Assembly (NCBI RefSeq): GCF_008386635.1
Contig: NZ_VUOE01000002.1
Location: 682,001-746,000 of the forward strand
DNA from: Maribacter flavus
Lineage (GTDB): Bacteria; Bacteroidota; Bacteroidia; Flavobacteriales; Flavobacteriaceae
Length of the DNA: 64,000 nucleotides
Direction of reading: 5' to 3'
The stretch's first letter is position 1, and each line of letters starts with the position of its first letter. Shown here piece after piece: positions 46,132 to 54,836 of this stretch. Under the pieces are notes generated by a model. It had not been told where the DNA came from and ran no database searches. It worked only from the letters and a program-made list of their open reading frames with translations. The position numbers were made by a program, and so were the translations under genes.

Positions 46132-46614
46132 TTATTTCTTTGTAAAATCGTACACCACGGTAACGGGTTCTCCATTTACCTGTACATTGGATTTTAAGGT
46201 CATTGTAGATTCCGTAAGGCTTTCAATGTTAAGTCGGTAGCCCAAACCTCCGGAGATGTCCTTGTTCCTTTCGTCAATAAACTTGAACTGTAATTGACTC
46301 TGATAGTTTTCCGCACGCTCCACAACAGACCATCTAATATAGCGATTTCCCCCGTTGCAAAGGGTAGATGGGGAAATAGTGTACCTTCCGGTGCTGTTGT
46401 TGTCCCTAAAGAACCACTCGCTTCCTTCAAGACAGATATCCTCAACATCGTTGAACAGGACCGCCTTAAAGTTACCGGTATTGTTTTCAAAGGAAACATC
46501 GTTTAAGGACCAGGTACCACTGAGCAGGTTGCGCTTGGACCTTGCGTCCTTGGAAATAGAACAAGAGGATAGCATCATTGCGAAAATCCCCGTAAGAACT
46601 ATTGCTTTTTTCAT
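46132..46614 (-). CDS. Lipocalin-like lipoprotein
   Basis: 160 residues from MKKAIVLTGIF. Lipobox LSSC at about residue 18. The mature part begins with LLSGTWSLNDVSFEN, the G-x-W signature of lipocalin-like domains, and continues as a strand-rich domain ending VTVVYDFTKK. Probably faces the periplasm. Precedes the OmpA family gene in one operon. Confidence 0.85.
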   Translation of the reverse strand: MKKAIVLTGIFAMMLSSCSISKDARSKRNLLSGTWSLNDVSFENNTGNFKAVLFNDVEDICLEGSEWFFRDNNSTGRYTISPSTLCNGGNRYIRWSVVERAENYQSQLQFKFIDERNKDISGGLGYRLNIESLTESTMTLKSNVQVNGEPVTVVYDFTKK

Positions 46615-46760
46615 AAATAGCATTGTTTTTAAGATTACCCTATATACGTTACCAAATAAGTTTTTGGATGTATTTAGGCCTATAACGATTTAATACACAC
46701 AAATATTTGTAGAAGTATCAAATTAGCTTCGCTCGATTCCATTTTTTGTTGACCGAAACA

Positions 46761-48737
46761 CTAAAAGGCCATCAAATCCAGGAGTTCCTGTTCAAATCTA
46801 GATTTGGCCAAATACTGTTGTTCCAAGGCATTATTGAAAGGGATGGGGGTATCCAAGCTGGCAACCCGTTTAATGGGCCCATCCAGATAATGAAAACAGT
46901 TTTCTGTGACCAAGGCAGAAATATCACTGGCAATTCCACCAAAAAGACTATCCTCCTGTAGGATAATGAGTTTTCCCGTTTTCCGTACCGATGTATAAAT
47001 TGCCTCCGTATCCAAGGGTTGCAAGGTACGCAAGTCAAGCAGGTCGGCGCTTATGTCCAGATGCCTTTCCAAGGTTTCCAAGGCCCAATGCACCCCCGCA
47101 CCATACGTAACGATGGTGACATCCCTCCCGGATTTAAATAAATTGGCCTTTCCAAAAGGTATCGTAAAGGGATTAACGGGGACATCTTCATAGACACTAC
47201 GGTACAGCCCTTTGTGTTCAAAGTAAAGCACTGGATTTGGGTCCTCGATGGCAGTGGCCAGAAGTCCTTTTGCGTCTGAAGGGAACGCCGGGTACACCAC
47301 TTTCAACCCTGGGGTTTTCGTAAACCAGGCTTCGTTGGTCTGTGAATGGAAGGGTCCTGCCCCCACCCCGCCCCCACAGGGCATACGGATGACAACATCG
47401 GCCTTTTCTCCCCATCGGTAGTGGCTTTTGGCCAGATAATTGACGATAGGATTAAAACCGCTACTGACAAAATCCGCAAATTGCATTTCAACGACCGATT
47501 TCATCCCGTTTATGGACAGCCCCATGGCCGTTGAGACTATGGCGGATTCACAGATAGGAGTATTCCGAACTCTTTCCTTTCCAAAGGCCTCCACAAATCC
47601 GTCGGTAATCTTAAAAACCCCGCCGTATTCGGCTACATCCTGACCCATGATGACCAAGTTGTCATGTTTTTCCATGGCCGACTTCAGACTTTGGGAAATG
47701 GCATCTACAAAACGGATATTTCGTTTATGAATCAAGGGTGTAACTTCTTTGTAATCAAATTTTTGATACACATCATGTAATTCATTACTTATATTGGCTG
47801 AAATCGATTCCTCGAGAAAGGCCATTTGCAGATTTTGGTCAATTTCACGTGTAATTTCCTCACGGAAAGATGCCTCCATGGTTTCGGTCAACAGACCGGT
47901 TTCCATTAAGTATTTGGTATAGTTCTCCAAGGGGTCTTTCGCCGCCCAGTTTTCCATGAGATCCTCGGGCACGTATTTGGTGCCGCTCGCTTCCTCATGC
48001 CCGCGCATACGAAAGGTCTTGAATTCCAGTAAAATGGGTCTGGGGTTCTTGCGGATATCAATGCACAGTTCGTTTACCTTGGAAAAAACCTCCAGAATAT
48101 TGTTTCCATCGATGATATGGGATTCCATGCCGTACCCTATTCCCTTATCCGCAATATGTTCGCAGCGATATTGCTCGTTGGTTGGGGTGGATAGCCCATA
48201 TCCATTGTTCTCAACGCAGAACAGAACGGGTAATTCCCAAACGGCGGCAATGTTCAGGGCTTCGTGAAAATCACCCTCGCTGGTAGCACCTTCCCCGGTA
48301 AAGACAGCGGTTACATGTGGCTCCTTTCGCAGTTTATGCGCAAGAGCGATGCCATCTGCCACACCCATTTGGGGTCCCAAATGGGATATCATCCCAATAA
48401 TCTTGAATTCTTGCGTGCCGAAGTGAAAACTGCGGTCCCTGCCCTTGGTAAAACCGCCCATTTTCCCTTGCCACTGGGAAAAGAGTCGGTGTAAGGGAAT
48501 GTTTCTTGTGGTAAAAACTCCCAGATTGCGGTGCATGGGAAGGATATATTCCTCATTCTGCATGGCCAATGCCACTCCTACGGAAATCGCTTCCTGCCCG
48601 ATACCACTGAACCATTTGGAAATCTTTCCCTGTCGCAATAAAATCAACATTTTCTCCTCGATCATGCGAGGTTTCAGCATGGCGCGGTACAAGGCTATCT
48701 TAACATCATTGGATACCTTAAAAGCTTTAAAATCCAT
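46761..48737 (-). CDS. Fused E1 alpha-beta subunit of a branched-chain 2-oxoacid dehydrogenase
   Basis: About 658 residues; ATG at 48749 is an alternative start. Residues 1-320 are the E1 alpha (ThDP-binding) part with FTGEGATSEGDFHEAL and CVENNGYG; residues 340-658 are the E1 beta (transketolase pyrimidine and C-terminal) part with GQDVAEYGGVFKITDGF and RMPCGGGVGAGPFHSQ. The enzyme decarboxylates 2-oxoisovalerate and related acids, and starts branched-chain acyl-CoA supply for iso-fatty acids, the main lipids of this group. E2 and E3 are not nearby. Divergent from the oxygenase gene. Confidence 0.95.
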   Translation of the reverse strand: MDFKAFKVSNDVKIALYRAMLKPRMIEEKMLILLRQGKISKWFSGIGQEAISVGVALAMQNEEYILPMHRNLGVFTTRNIPLHRLFSQWQGKMGGFTKGRDRSFHFGTQEFKIIGMISHLGPQMGVADGIALAHKLRKEPHVTAVFTGEGATSEGDFHEALNIAAVWELPVLFCVENNGYGLSTPTNEQYRCEHIADKGIGYGMESHIIDGNNILEVFSKVNELCIDIRKNPRPILLEFKTFRMRGHEEASGTKYVPEDLMENWAAKDPLENYTKYLMETGLLTETMEASFREEITREIDQNLQMAFLEESISANISNELHDVYQKFDYKEVTPLIHKRNIRFVDAISQSLKSAMEKHDNLVIMGQDVAEYGGVFKITDGFVEAFGKERVRNTPICESAIVSTAMGLSINGMKSVVEMQFADFVSSGFNPIVNYLAKSHYRWGEKADVVIRMPCGGGVGAGPFHSQTNEAWFTKTPGLKVVYPAFPSDAKGLLATAIEDPNPVLYFEHKGLYRSVYEDVPVNPFTIPFGKANLFKSGRDVTIVTYGAGVHWALETLERHLDISADLLDLRTLQPLDTEAIYTSVRKTGKLIILQEDSLFGGIASDISALVTENCFHYLDGPIKRVASLDTPIPFNNALEQQYLAKSRFEQELLDLMAF

Positions 48738-48792
48738 ACGTAGGAACATTGGTTGAAATCAGGGAATAAATGTAACAAAAAACACATCATCT

Positions 48793-48808
48793 TGTTGGAA
48801 ATCCAACA
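48793..48808. promoter_or_regulatory. Inverted repeat between E1 and oxygenase genes, candidate operator
   Basis: TGTTGGA, AA, TCCAACA: 7-bp perfect arms with a 2-bp spacer, directly upstream of the -33 element of the rightward promoter (48811-48839) and in the shared region of two divergent genes. Position fits an operator that could act on either gene. Confidence 0.5.
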
Positions 48809-48810
48809 CA

Positions 48811-48839
48811 TTGGATGAACGCAAGAATTTGTAGCTTTG
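48811..48839 (+). promoter_or_regulatory. Bacteroidota-type promoter of the oxygenase/SUI1 operon
   Basis: TTG (48811-48813), 18 bp, TAGCTTTG (48832-48839), matching TTG-N17..23-TAnnTTTG; -7 element ends 24 bp before the ATG at 48864. Confidence 0.7.
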
Positions 48840-48863
48840 TAATATATTCTAAATAATTTTTTC

Positions 48864-49814
48864 ATGAGTGTAGTACCCAGTGTTGATTTGAGGGATTTTT
48901 TGTCCGACGACCCTAACAGGAAACAAAAGTTCGTACAGGAGATTGGAGCGGCTTTTGAAAATATCGGTTTTGTGGCGCTTAGCGGCCATTTTTTGTCTGA
49001 TATGTTGGTGGAAGACCTTTACTCCGAAATCAAAAAATTTTTCAATCTTCCCCAAGAGATCAAGGACAAATATGAAATCGAGGGCATTGGCGGTCAGCGC
49101 GGGTATACCTCCTTTGGGAAGGAGCATGCAAAAGGAAGAAAAGAAGGTGATTTGAAAGAATTTTGGCATTTTGGCCAGTATGTGGAAGACAGCCCAAAGT
49201 TGAAAGAGGAATACCCGGATAATGTAACGGTGGATGAGCTTCCAAAATTCAATGAGGTAGGAAAAGAAACCTATAAAATGTTGGAAAAGACTGCAAAATA
49301 TGTATTGCGAGCACTTGCCATTCACTTGGGTTTAAATGAGGACTACTTCGATGAATACATTAAGAACGGGAATTCCATTTTAAGGCCAATCCATTATCCT
49401 CCCATTATTTCAGAACCCAAAAACGCCGTAAGAGCGGCCGCTCACGGGGATATCAACTTGATTACCCTACTCATGGGCGCCCATGGGAAAGGGCTGCAGG
49501 TACAGAATCATAAAGGCGAATGGGTAGATGCCATCGCAAAGCCGGACGAGTTGATGATCAATGTGGGCGATATGCTTTCCAGGTTGTCCAACAACAAATT
49601 GAAATCCACCATTCACCAAGTCGTGAATCCCCCAAAGGAATTATGGGGAACCTCGCGATACTCCGTACCATTTTTTATGCACCCAGTAAGCGAAATGCCC
49701 TTAAATTGCCTTGAAAACTGCATCGATGCGGAACATCCTAAAATGTATGAGGATATTACCGCTGGCGAATTCCTTCACGAGCGACTCATTGAATTGGGAT
49801 TGATTAAAAAGTAA
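48864..49814 (+). CDS. Isopenicillin N synthase-like Fe(II)/2-oxoglutarate dioxygenase
   Basis: 316 residues. N-terminal DIOX_N domain (PSVDLRDFLSDDP, GFVALSGHFLSD, FFNLPQEIKDKYE) and a C-terminal Fe(II)/2OG domain with His194-x-Asp196 (AAHGDINL), His251 (STIHQVVNP) and the 2OG-binding Arg in SRYSVPFFMHP. All metal and cosubstrate ligands are present. Family members oxidise small molecules or peptides in the cytoplasm; the substrate cannot be told. Two bp before the SUI1 gene. Confidence 0.93.
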   Translation: MSVVPSVDLRDFLSDDPNRKQKFVQEIGAAFENIGFVALSGHFLSDMLVEDLYSEIKKFFNLPQEIKDKYEIEGIGGQRGYTSFGKEHAKGRKEGDLKEFWHFGQYVEDSPKLKEEYPDNVTVDELPKFNEVGKETYKMLEKTAKYVLRALAIHLGLNEDYFDEYIKNGNSILRPIHYPPIISEPKNAVRAAAHGDINLITLLMGAHGKGLQVQNHKGEWVDAIAKPDELMINVGDMLSRLSNNKLKSTIHQVVNPPKELWGTSRYSVPFFMHPVSEMPLNCLENCIDAEHPKMYEDITAGEFLHERLIELGLIKK

Positions 49815-49816
49815 TC

Positions 49817-50143
49817 ATGGACCTAAAAGATCAATTGAAAAACCTATTTCCGGACCATGTACCGGAAGAACCCCAGGTGGAGGCACCGCAAAGCGACCTT
49901 TGGTTACAGGACAGCCCCATGATCTGTAAATATGAGAAACGAAAAGGAAAACCGATCACCATCATAGAAGGATATACCGGGGCGGATTCCGACTTCAAAA
50001 AATTGGCCAAGGAACTAAAAACACGGTTGAGCGTGGGGGGAAGCTTCAAAAACGACCAAATTATCATCCAAGGGGATTATAGGGATAAAATCATGGAAAT
50101 CCTAAAAGAAAAGGGCTTCAACGTCAAAAGGGTTGGGGGTTAA
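49817..50143 (+). CDS. SUI1/YciH family translation initiation factor-like protein
   Basis: 108 residues. The C-terminal SUI1 (eIF1) domain is clear: KYEKRKGKPITIIEGY, LAKELKTRLSVGGSFKND, IIIQGDYRDKIMEILKEKGF. YciH-like proteins monitor start codon choice on the 30S subunit. Immediately downstream of the oxygenase gene (2-bp gap) and probably transcribed with it. Confidence 0.93.
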   Translation: MDLKDQLKNLFPDHVPEEPQVEAPQSDLWLQDSPMICKYEKRKGKPITIIEGYTGADSDFKKLAKELKTRLSVGGSFKNDQIIIQGDYRDKIMEILKEKGFNVKRVGG

Positions 50144-50257
50144 AAACCTAATATAATGCACGGATAGCTAATAGGTTGCGTCTTTTTTTGTTAATTTTTT
50201 TTGTTTTTTTGCTTTAAACCGTACTTTTAACTGTTAAACCTAAACCACTATCAGAAA

Positions 50258-51190
50258 ATGAGTTCCCTGCTACACATAACAAACGGAGACGCATTTACGG
50301 AGCGTCTTAAGAAGTTGAATATAAAGGGCGATATCATCACATGGCGTGAAATGCTTTGTGAGGGCAAAACGCTAACGAGCGTAGGCAGTGAGTCCTTTTG
50401 GAAGACCAGGTTTGAGTTCTTACATAAGAATTACAAGGTTTCAAAGTCTTGGTTTATTGAGAAAACGCTTAAGGAATACCGTTCCCTTTGTAATCACAAA
50501 CAGCAGGACCAAATAGTACTTTGGTTCGAGTATGATTTATTTTGTCAGGTCAATATGTTAGCGGTCATAAGCTGGTTGTTGACCAATAGAAGATATGCCC
50601 AAATTTCTTTGGTGTGTAGTGGCAAGGAAGACAATACGGATAAATTATACTCGTTGAACGAGCTTTCGGACGAACATCTTTTGAAATTATATAAGCATAA
50701 GGTGGTGCTGAACCAAGATGATGTGGAATACGCCGATTATGTATGGCAATTGTATTGCAGCAACAATCCTATCCGTCTTGAAAACCTGACTGATTTCAAC
50801 GATTACAATTTTGCTTATCTGGGCGATGCGGTCAAAACACATTTAAGACGTTTTCCTAGTATTGCCAATGGTCTCAACGAGATGGAAAACAACATTTTGC
50901 AATTGGCCATCGATAAAAAGCCTAAGTCCAAAAGTGAATTTTTAGGCACCATTTTAAACAATCAAGGCAACCTAGGCTTTGGGGATTCCCAATACGAAAG
51001 GGCCTTACAACGGTTAAAACCATTGTTTTCTTCATTGAACCCAGTACGATTGACCAAAAAAGGAAAGGAAATATTGGACGGACAGACCAGTTACTATTCC
51101 TGTATACAGGACAATGACGTCTATTTGGGAGGAGCCTTAAAATATGATTTCCTATACAATACGGATTCGAACAGAATTTTAAAACTCTAG
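50258..51190 (+). CDS. DUF1835 domain-containing protein
   Basis: 310 residues, soluble. N-terminal DUF1835 (LLHITNGDAFTERLKK, DIITWREMLCEG, IVLWFEYDLFCQVNML); the C-terminal half is helical with a winged-helix-like end (LKPLFSSLNPVRLTKKGKEILDG, across two helices). Unknown function. One base before the nucleoside phosphorylase gene, with which it forms an operon. Confidence 0.88.
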   Translation: MSSLLHITNGDAFTERLKKLNIKGDIITWREMLCEGKTLTSVGSESFWKTRFEFLHKNYKVSKSWFIEKTLKEYRSLCNHKQQDQIVLWFEYDLFCQVNMLAVISWLLTNRRYAQISLVCSGKEDNTDKLYSLNELSDEHLLKLYKHKVVLNQDDVEYADYVWQLYCSNNPIRLENLTDFNDYNFAYLGDAVKTHLRRFPSIANGLNEMENNILQLAIDKKPKSKSEFLGTILNNQGNLGFGDSQYERALQRLKPLFSSLNPVRLTKKGKEILDGQTSYYSCIQDNDVYLGGALKYDFLYNTDSNRILKL

Positions 51191-51191
51191 A

Positions 51192-52064
51192 ATGCGTCTA
51201 GGCCCATCCGAGCTTATCCTTAATGCCGATGGCAGCATCTACCATCTCAACCTTTTGCCTCATGATATTGCAGAGACCATTATTACGGTAGGTGATCCCG
51301 ACCGGGTCACCGAAGTCTCCAGCCATTTCGATTCCATACAAATCAAAAAAGGAAAACGGGAATTCCTAACCCATACGGGATTTCTTAATGGAAAACGTAT
51401 CAGTGTGATCTCCACGGGAATTGGGACGGACAATATCGATATTGTCCTGAACGAATTGGATGCCCTGGTCAATATCGATTTTGAGACCAGAAAGCTTAAA
51501 AAAAATCGTATACGATTAAAAATTATCCGGATTGGTACTTCCGGAGCTATCCAAGAGGACATACCGATAGATTCCTGGTTACTTACGGAGTTGGCAATGG
51601 GGTTTGACGGGCTCTTGCATTTTTACAAAAATGATCTTTCGGATTTTGAGGAAATGGAGCATGAATTTATCCGCCAGACTGATTGGTCTTCCAAAAAATC
51701 CAGGCCCTATATCGTGGAATTCGATGCAGATTTGGCCAAAAAATTTAAATCAAATCGTATACGATTAGGAGTAACTACAACGAATACAGGATTTTATGGG
51801 CCTCAAGGACGAACGTTGCGACTTGCCCCAAGTGCGGACGGTTTTATTGAATCGATTTCCAATTTCAGGTATCGGGATAATCAGATTACCAATCTGGAAA
51901 TGGAAACTTCGGGCATTTACGCGCTCTCAAAATTGCTGGGGCACCAAGCCGTCTCCCTCAATTGTATTCTTGCCAATAGGGCTACGGGGGAATTTTCCAA
52001 AAATCCCGAAGCATCGGTACAAGAACTGATTACTTTTGCACTTCAAAAAATAACATCGGATTGA
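51192..52064 (+). CDS. Nucleoside phosphorylase (uridine phosphorylase/PNP_UDP family)
   Basis: 290 residues. Phosphate/ribose site GDPDR (about 36), ISTGIGTDNID, IRIGTSGAIQ and the purine/uridine-type signature NLEMETSGIYALSK near the C-terminus. The enzyme splits nucleosides with phosphate to a base and pentose-1-phosphate. Two copies of the palindrome AATCGTATACGATT lie inside (51504-51517 and 51753-51766), both coding N-R-I-R-L. Middle gene of a three-gene operon; the next gene overlaps by 4 bp. Confidence 0.93.
   Translation: MRLGPSELILNADGSIYHLNLLPHDIAETIITVGDPDRVTEVSSHFDSIQIKKGKREFLTHTGFLNGKRISVISTGIGTDNIDIVLNELDALVNIDFETRKLKKNRIRLKIIRIGTSGAIQEDIPIDSWLLTELAMGFDGLLHFYKNDLSDFEEMEHEFIRQTDWSSKKSRPYIVEFDADLAKKFKSNRIRLGVTTTNTGFYGPQGRTLRLAPSADGFIESISNFRYRDNQITNLEMETSGIYALSKLLGHQAVSLNCILANRATGEFSKNPEASVQELITFALQKITSD
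51504..51517. repeat. Palindrome AATCGTATACGATT, copy 2 (inside the nucleoside phosphorylase gene)
   Basis: Perfect 14-bp palindrome coding N-R-I-R-L. Confidence 0.8.
51753..51766. repeat. Palindrome AATCGTATACGATT, copy 3 (inside the nucleoside phosphorylase gene)
   Basis: Perfect 14-bp palindrome, again coding N-R-I-R-L, 249 bp after copy 2. Confidence 0.8.
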
Positions 52065-52912
52065 AAACTGTCAAAATAGTAGGCGTACCGGAACATTTTA
52101 ACCTTCCATGGCACTTGGCTTTGGAGGAAGGTGCCTTTGAAGACCGCGGCATCGATTTGCAATGGGAGGATATTCCCGAGGGTACCGGGAGAATGTGCCA
52201 ACTCTTGTCCGAGAACAAAACCGATCTGGCCATTATTCTTACCGAAGGTATTGTCAAAAGCATTTCTGAAGGAAATCAGGTCAAGATCGTTCAGGAATAC
52301 ATCGCGTCTCCCCTGCTCTGGGGCGTTCATGTATCGGCCCAAAGCGATTTTGAACATTTAAGCGATTTAAGGGGCGCAAAAGCCGCTATTAGTAGATTTG
52401 GTAGCGGAAGCCATTTGATGGCCTTTGTGCAGGCCCAAAACGAGGGATGGGACCTAAATGCATTGCAGTTTGAGGTTATCAATGACCTAGAGGGAGCCAT
52501 TAAAAGTTTGAGCGAGGGCACGGCCGATTATTTCATGTGGGAACATTTTACCACAAAACCCATCGTGGACAATGGTGTTTTCAGAAGATTGGGGGATTGC
52601 CCCACACCTTGGCCCTGTTTTATGTTGGTAGCCACCAATGGATTCCTGGAGGAAAATAAAATACTGATAACGCACATTTTGGAAGTTATCAATCTTTACA
52701 CGGCTGAATTCAAGAATATACCCAGTATCGATAGGACCCTAGCCAATAGATACGGACAAAAATTGGAGGATATACAGACTTGGTTGTCCTTGACATCCTG
52801 GAGTCAAAATCAATTGGATTCCGGTGTCCTTGAAAACGTACTTGACACGCTCCAGCAACTTAAATTGATTGAGAAGGCGTTACCGTTAAGACATTACTTG
52901 GAGGATATTTAA
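52061..52912 (+). CDS. Periplasmic-binding-protein-like protein without signal peptide, TTG start
   Basis: 283 residues. The best start is TTG at 52061, overlapping the previous stop (TTGA); no ATG lies before residue 45. The sequence resembles NMT1/SsuA-type substrate-binding proteins (LPWHLALEEGAFEDRGIDL, LLSENKTDLAIILTEGI, SRFGSGSHLMAFVQA, LSEGTADYFMWEHFTT), but no signal peptide and no permease or ATPase genes are present. A cytoplasmic role is therefore likely, as in MqnA/MqnD or THI5-type proteins that use this fold for catalysis or binding. Its coupling to a nucleoside phosphorylase makes a nucleoside or base ligand plausible. Confidence 0.82.
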   Translation: MKTVKIVGVPEHFNLPWHLALEEGAFEDRGIDLQWEDIPEGTGRMCQLLSENKTDLAIILTEGIVKSISEGNQVKIVQEYIASPLLWGVHVSAQSDFEHLSDLRGAKAAISRFGSGSHLMAFVQAQNEGWDLNALQFEVINDLEGAIKSLSEGTADYFMWEHFTTKPIVDNGVFRRLGDCPTPWPCFMLVATNGFLEENKILITHILEVINLYTAEFKNIPSIDRTLANRYGQKLEDIQTWLSLTSWSQNQLDSGVLENVLDTLQQLKLIEKALPLRHYLEDI

Positions 52913-53340
52913 ACCGTTTCCTTTAGGTTAAAATGCTTTCCTATGAGCTTTTTGAACGTACTATCCGAAAGCGGTTTTTGTGCGTAATCCAGAATATGGG
53001 GATTTGCCGCTGCCCGCTCCTTATCCTCAGGGTTGTCGCTGACCGTAACCAAAACGATTGCCAATTGTTGTTTTAATTCCTCGGGCACTTGTTCCTCGTA
53101 CATTCGCATGAAATCCCAACCGTCCTTAACGGGCATTCTTAGATCTAACATTACCATACATGGAAGAGAAAGTCTCTCAAGTCCCCTGTTCATAATGAAA
53201 TCCAAGCCTTCCTGACCATTAAGGGCCGTATTTATCTCTATATTAAGGCCTAGTTTATTTATAAAAATGGAATGAAGGAAGTTGCTGGATTCATCATCGT
53301 CAATCAGCAATATGGAATTTACCTGCTCAAATTTATTCAT
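52909..53340 (-). CDS. Stand-alone response regulator receiver domain
   Basis: 143 residues from MNKFEQVNSILLIDDDE. Full receiver: acidic pocket at about residues 14-16, phospho-acceptor Asp66 in VMLDLRMPVKDGW, Thr/Ser near 99-101, Lys122 in YAQKPLS. No output domain. May relay signals for orphan sensors. Its stop overlaps that of the converging gene by 4 bp. Confidence 0.93.
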   Translation of the reverse strand: MNKFEQVNSILLIDDDESSNFLHSIFINKLGLNIEINTALNGQEGLDFIMNRGLERLSLPCMVMLDLRMPVKDGWDFMRMYEEQVPEELKQQLAIVLVTVSDNPEDKERAAANPHILDYAQKPLSDSTFKKLIGKHFNLKETV

Positions 53341-53399
53341 GGTGTAAACGTTTTTATTCAGAAAAATAAGAAAATTCCTATTTAAGATAAAACTAAAAC

Positions 53400-54065
53400 C
53401 TACCAATCTATAGTTTTATTGCCTTTAGCCGATAAAATTTTATTGCATTTAGAAAAATGACGGTTCCCGAACCAATATCCCCTATTGGCACTTAGGGGGG
53501 AAGGATGGCCCGATGTTAATATCCGATGCCTTTTCCCATCGATCAGCTTAGCTTTTTTCTTCGCAAAGCCGCCCCATAACAAAAAGACCACGTTTTCACT
53601 GTTTTCGGATATTTTTTCGATGACGGAATCCGTAAAGGTTTCCCACCCTTTTCCTTGATGACTGCCCGCTTGATGCGCACGAACGGTAAGGGTGGCATTC
53701 AATAGGAGTACCCCTTGGTCTGCCCATCGTTCCAAATTACCGCTGGTTGGATAGGGTTTTTGTACGTCCGTCTCAATTTCCTTAAAAATATTCACCAAGG
53801 AAGGAGGATGTGGAATTCCGTCCGCTACCGAAAAGCAGAGTCCGTTTGCCTGTCCCGGTCCGTGGTAAGGGTCTTGCCCAAGGATGACGACCTTGGTCGC
53901 CTCAAAAGGGCAATGGTCGAAGGCCGCGAATATATCCGAGCCCTTTGGGTAGCACCTGTTTTGTGTATATTCCCGTTTCACAAAGTCCGTTAAGGCTTTA
54001 AAATAGGGTTTTTCAAATTCAAATTGCAGTTGCGATTTCCAACCCGATTCCATTTTTACGTCCAT
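53400..54065 (-). CDS. ung: Uracil-DNA glycosylase, family 1
   Basis: 221 residues. Water-activating Asp65 in GQDPYHGPGQANGL, uracil-binding LLLNATLTVR and the DNA-intercalating HPSPLSANRG motif. Removes uracil from DNA to start base-excision repair. MESGWKSQ (12 bp downstream) is an alternative start. Single gene. Confidence 0.97.
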   Translation of the reverse strand: MDVKMESGWKSQLQFEFEKPYFKALTDFVKREYTQNRCYPKGSDIFAAFDHCPFEATKVVILGQDPYHGPGQANGLCFSVADGIPHPPSLVNIFKEIETDVQKPYPTSGNLERWADQGVLLLNATLTVRAHQAGSHQGKGWETFTDSVIEKISENSENVVFLLWGGFAKKKAKLIDGKRHRILTSGHPSPLSANRGYWFGNRHFSKCNKILSAKGNKTIDW

Positions 54066-54167
54066 AGGTGCGTATATCTACTTTTTACAAAGCTAGGCGT
54101 ATATTCCTTGAAGGGCAAGCCAAAGGTGTTTGATTGCTATAAAATCATAGGATTTCAAAATTTCTAC

Positions 54168-54198
54168 TTGACAAAAAACAATCTAGTTATTAAATTTG
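54168..54198 (+). promoter_or_regulatory. Bacteroidota-type promoter upstream of the small exported protein gene
   Basis: TTG (54168-54170), 20 bp, TAAATTTG (54191-54198); the -7 element ends 15 bp before the ATG at 54214. Confidence 0.65.
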
Positions 54199-54213
54199 TA
54201 ACTCATTAATATC

Positions 54214-54651
54214 ATGTTTGTTATGAAGAAAAACTTTGTAGTGAAGACGGTATTAATCGCAGTAATTGCCGTTTTCTGCTCTTCTCATGTTTCGGGCCAG
54301 ACACTGTATGCCCTTAAGATTAATGGTAAAATACGTTCCGAAGCCGTGGACATCACTGCTAAATACCAGCCCCGTTTGGTTATGGGCATGGACCAAGCCC
54401 TTGAATTTCAAGGAACCGTGGCCAAATTCTTGGTGAAACGGAAGGCCATTGAAGAGGATGAAACCCTTTCTCCCAAGGCCAAATACGAGCTGTTAAAGCA
54501 GCTCTCCAGTAAGGAGACCATGGCCATGGCCGATGTGCTGGAATCCTATCGCTTTCAGGAATACATGCGCATCAAGCCCCAAATTCAGCCTATTTTGGAA
54601 CCTACGAGGGAACAAGAGGATATTTGGGCCGCAACTTCTGAGGCGAATTAA
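54214..54651 (+). CDS. Small exported hypothetical protein
   Basis: 145 residues with signal peptide (ending SHVSGQ; ATG at 54223 is an alternative start). The mature part is helical and charged (MGMDQALEFQGTVAKFLVKR, LSPKAKYELLKQLS, MADVLESYRFQEYMRIKP). No family recognised. Small periplasmic protein, with its own promoter. Confidence 0.75.
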   Translation: MFVMKKNFVVKTVLIAVIAVFCSSHVSGQTLYALKINGKIRSEAVDITAKYQPRLVMGMDQALEFQGTVAKFLVKRKAIEEDETLSPKAKYELLKQLSSKETMAMADVLESYRFQEYMRIKPQIQPILEPTREQEDIWAATSEAN

Positions 54652-54836
54652 TTATCCTCGACAGTTATTGTATCCGGAAGAAACTAGGAAAGGTTTTAAA
54701 ATTCCTTGATTCAAGGAACATATATCTTCATATCTTTTTTGGGCCAATATGCTCCACCAAGCCACTGATTATTGCAATTGACGCCTTTCTCTATATCGTT
54801 GCCAATAACTACCTTTACCGCCATCTAAATAGATAT

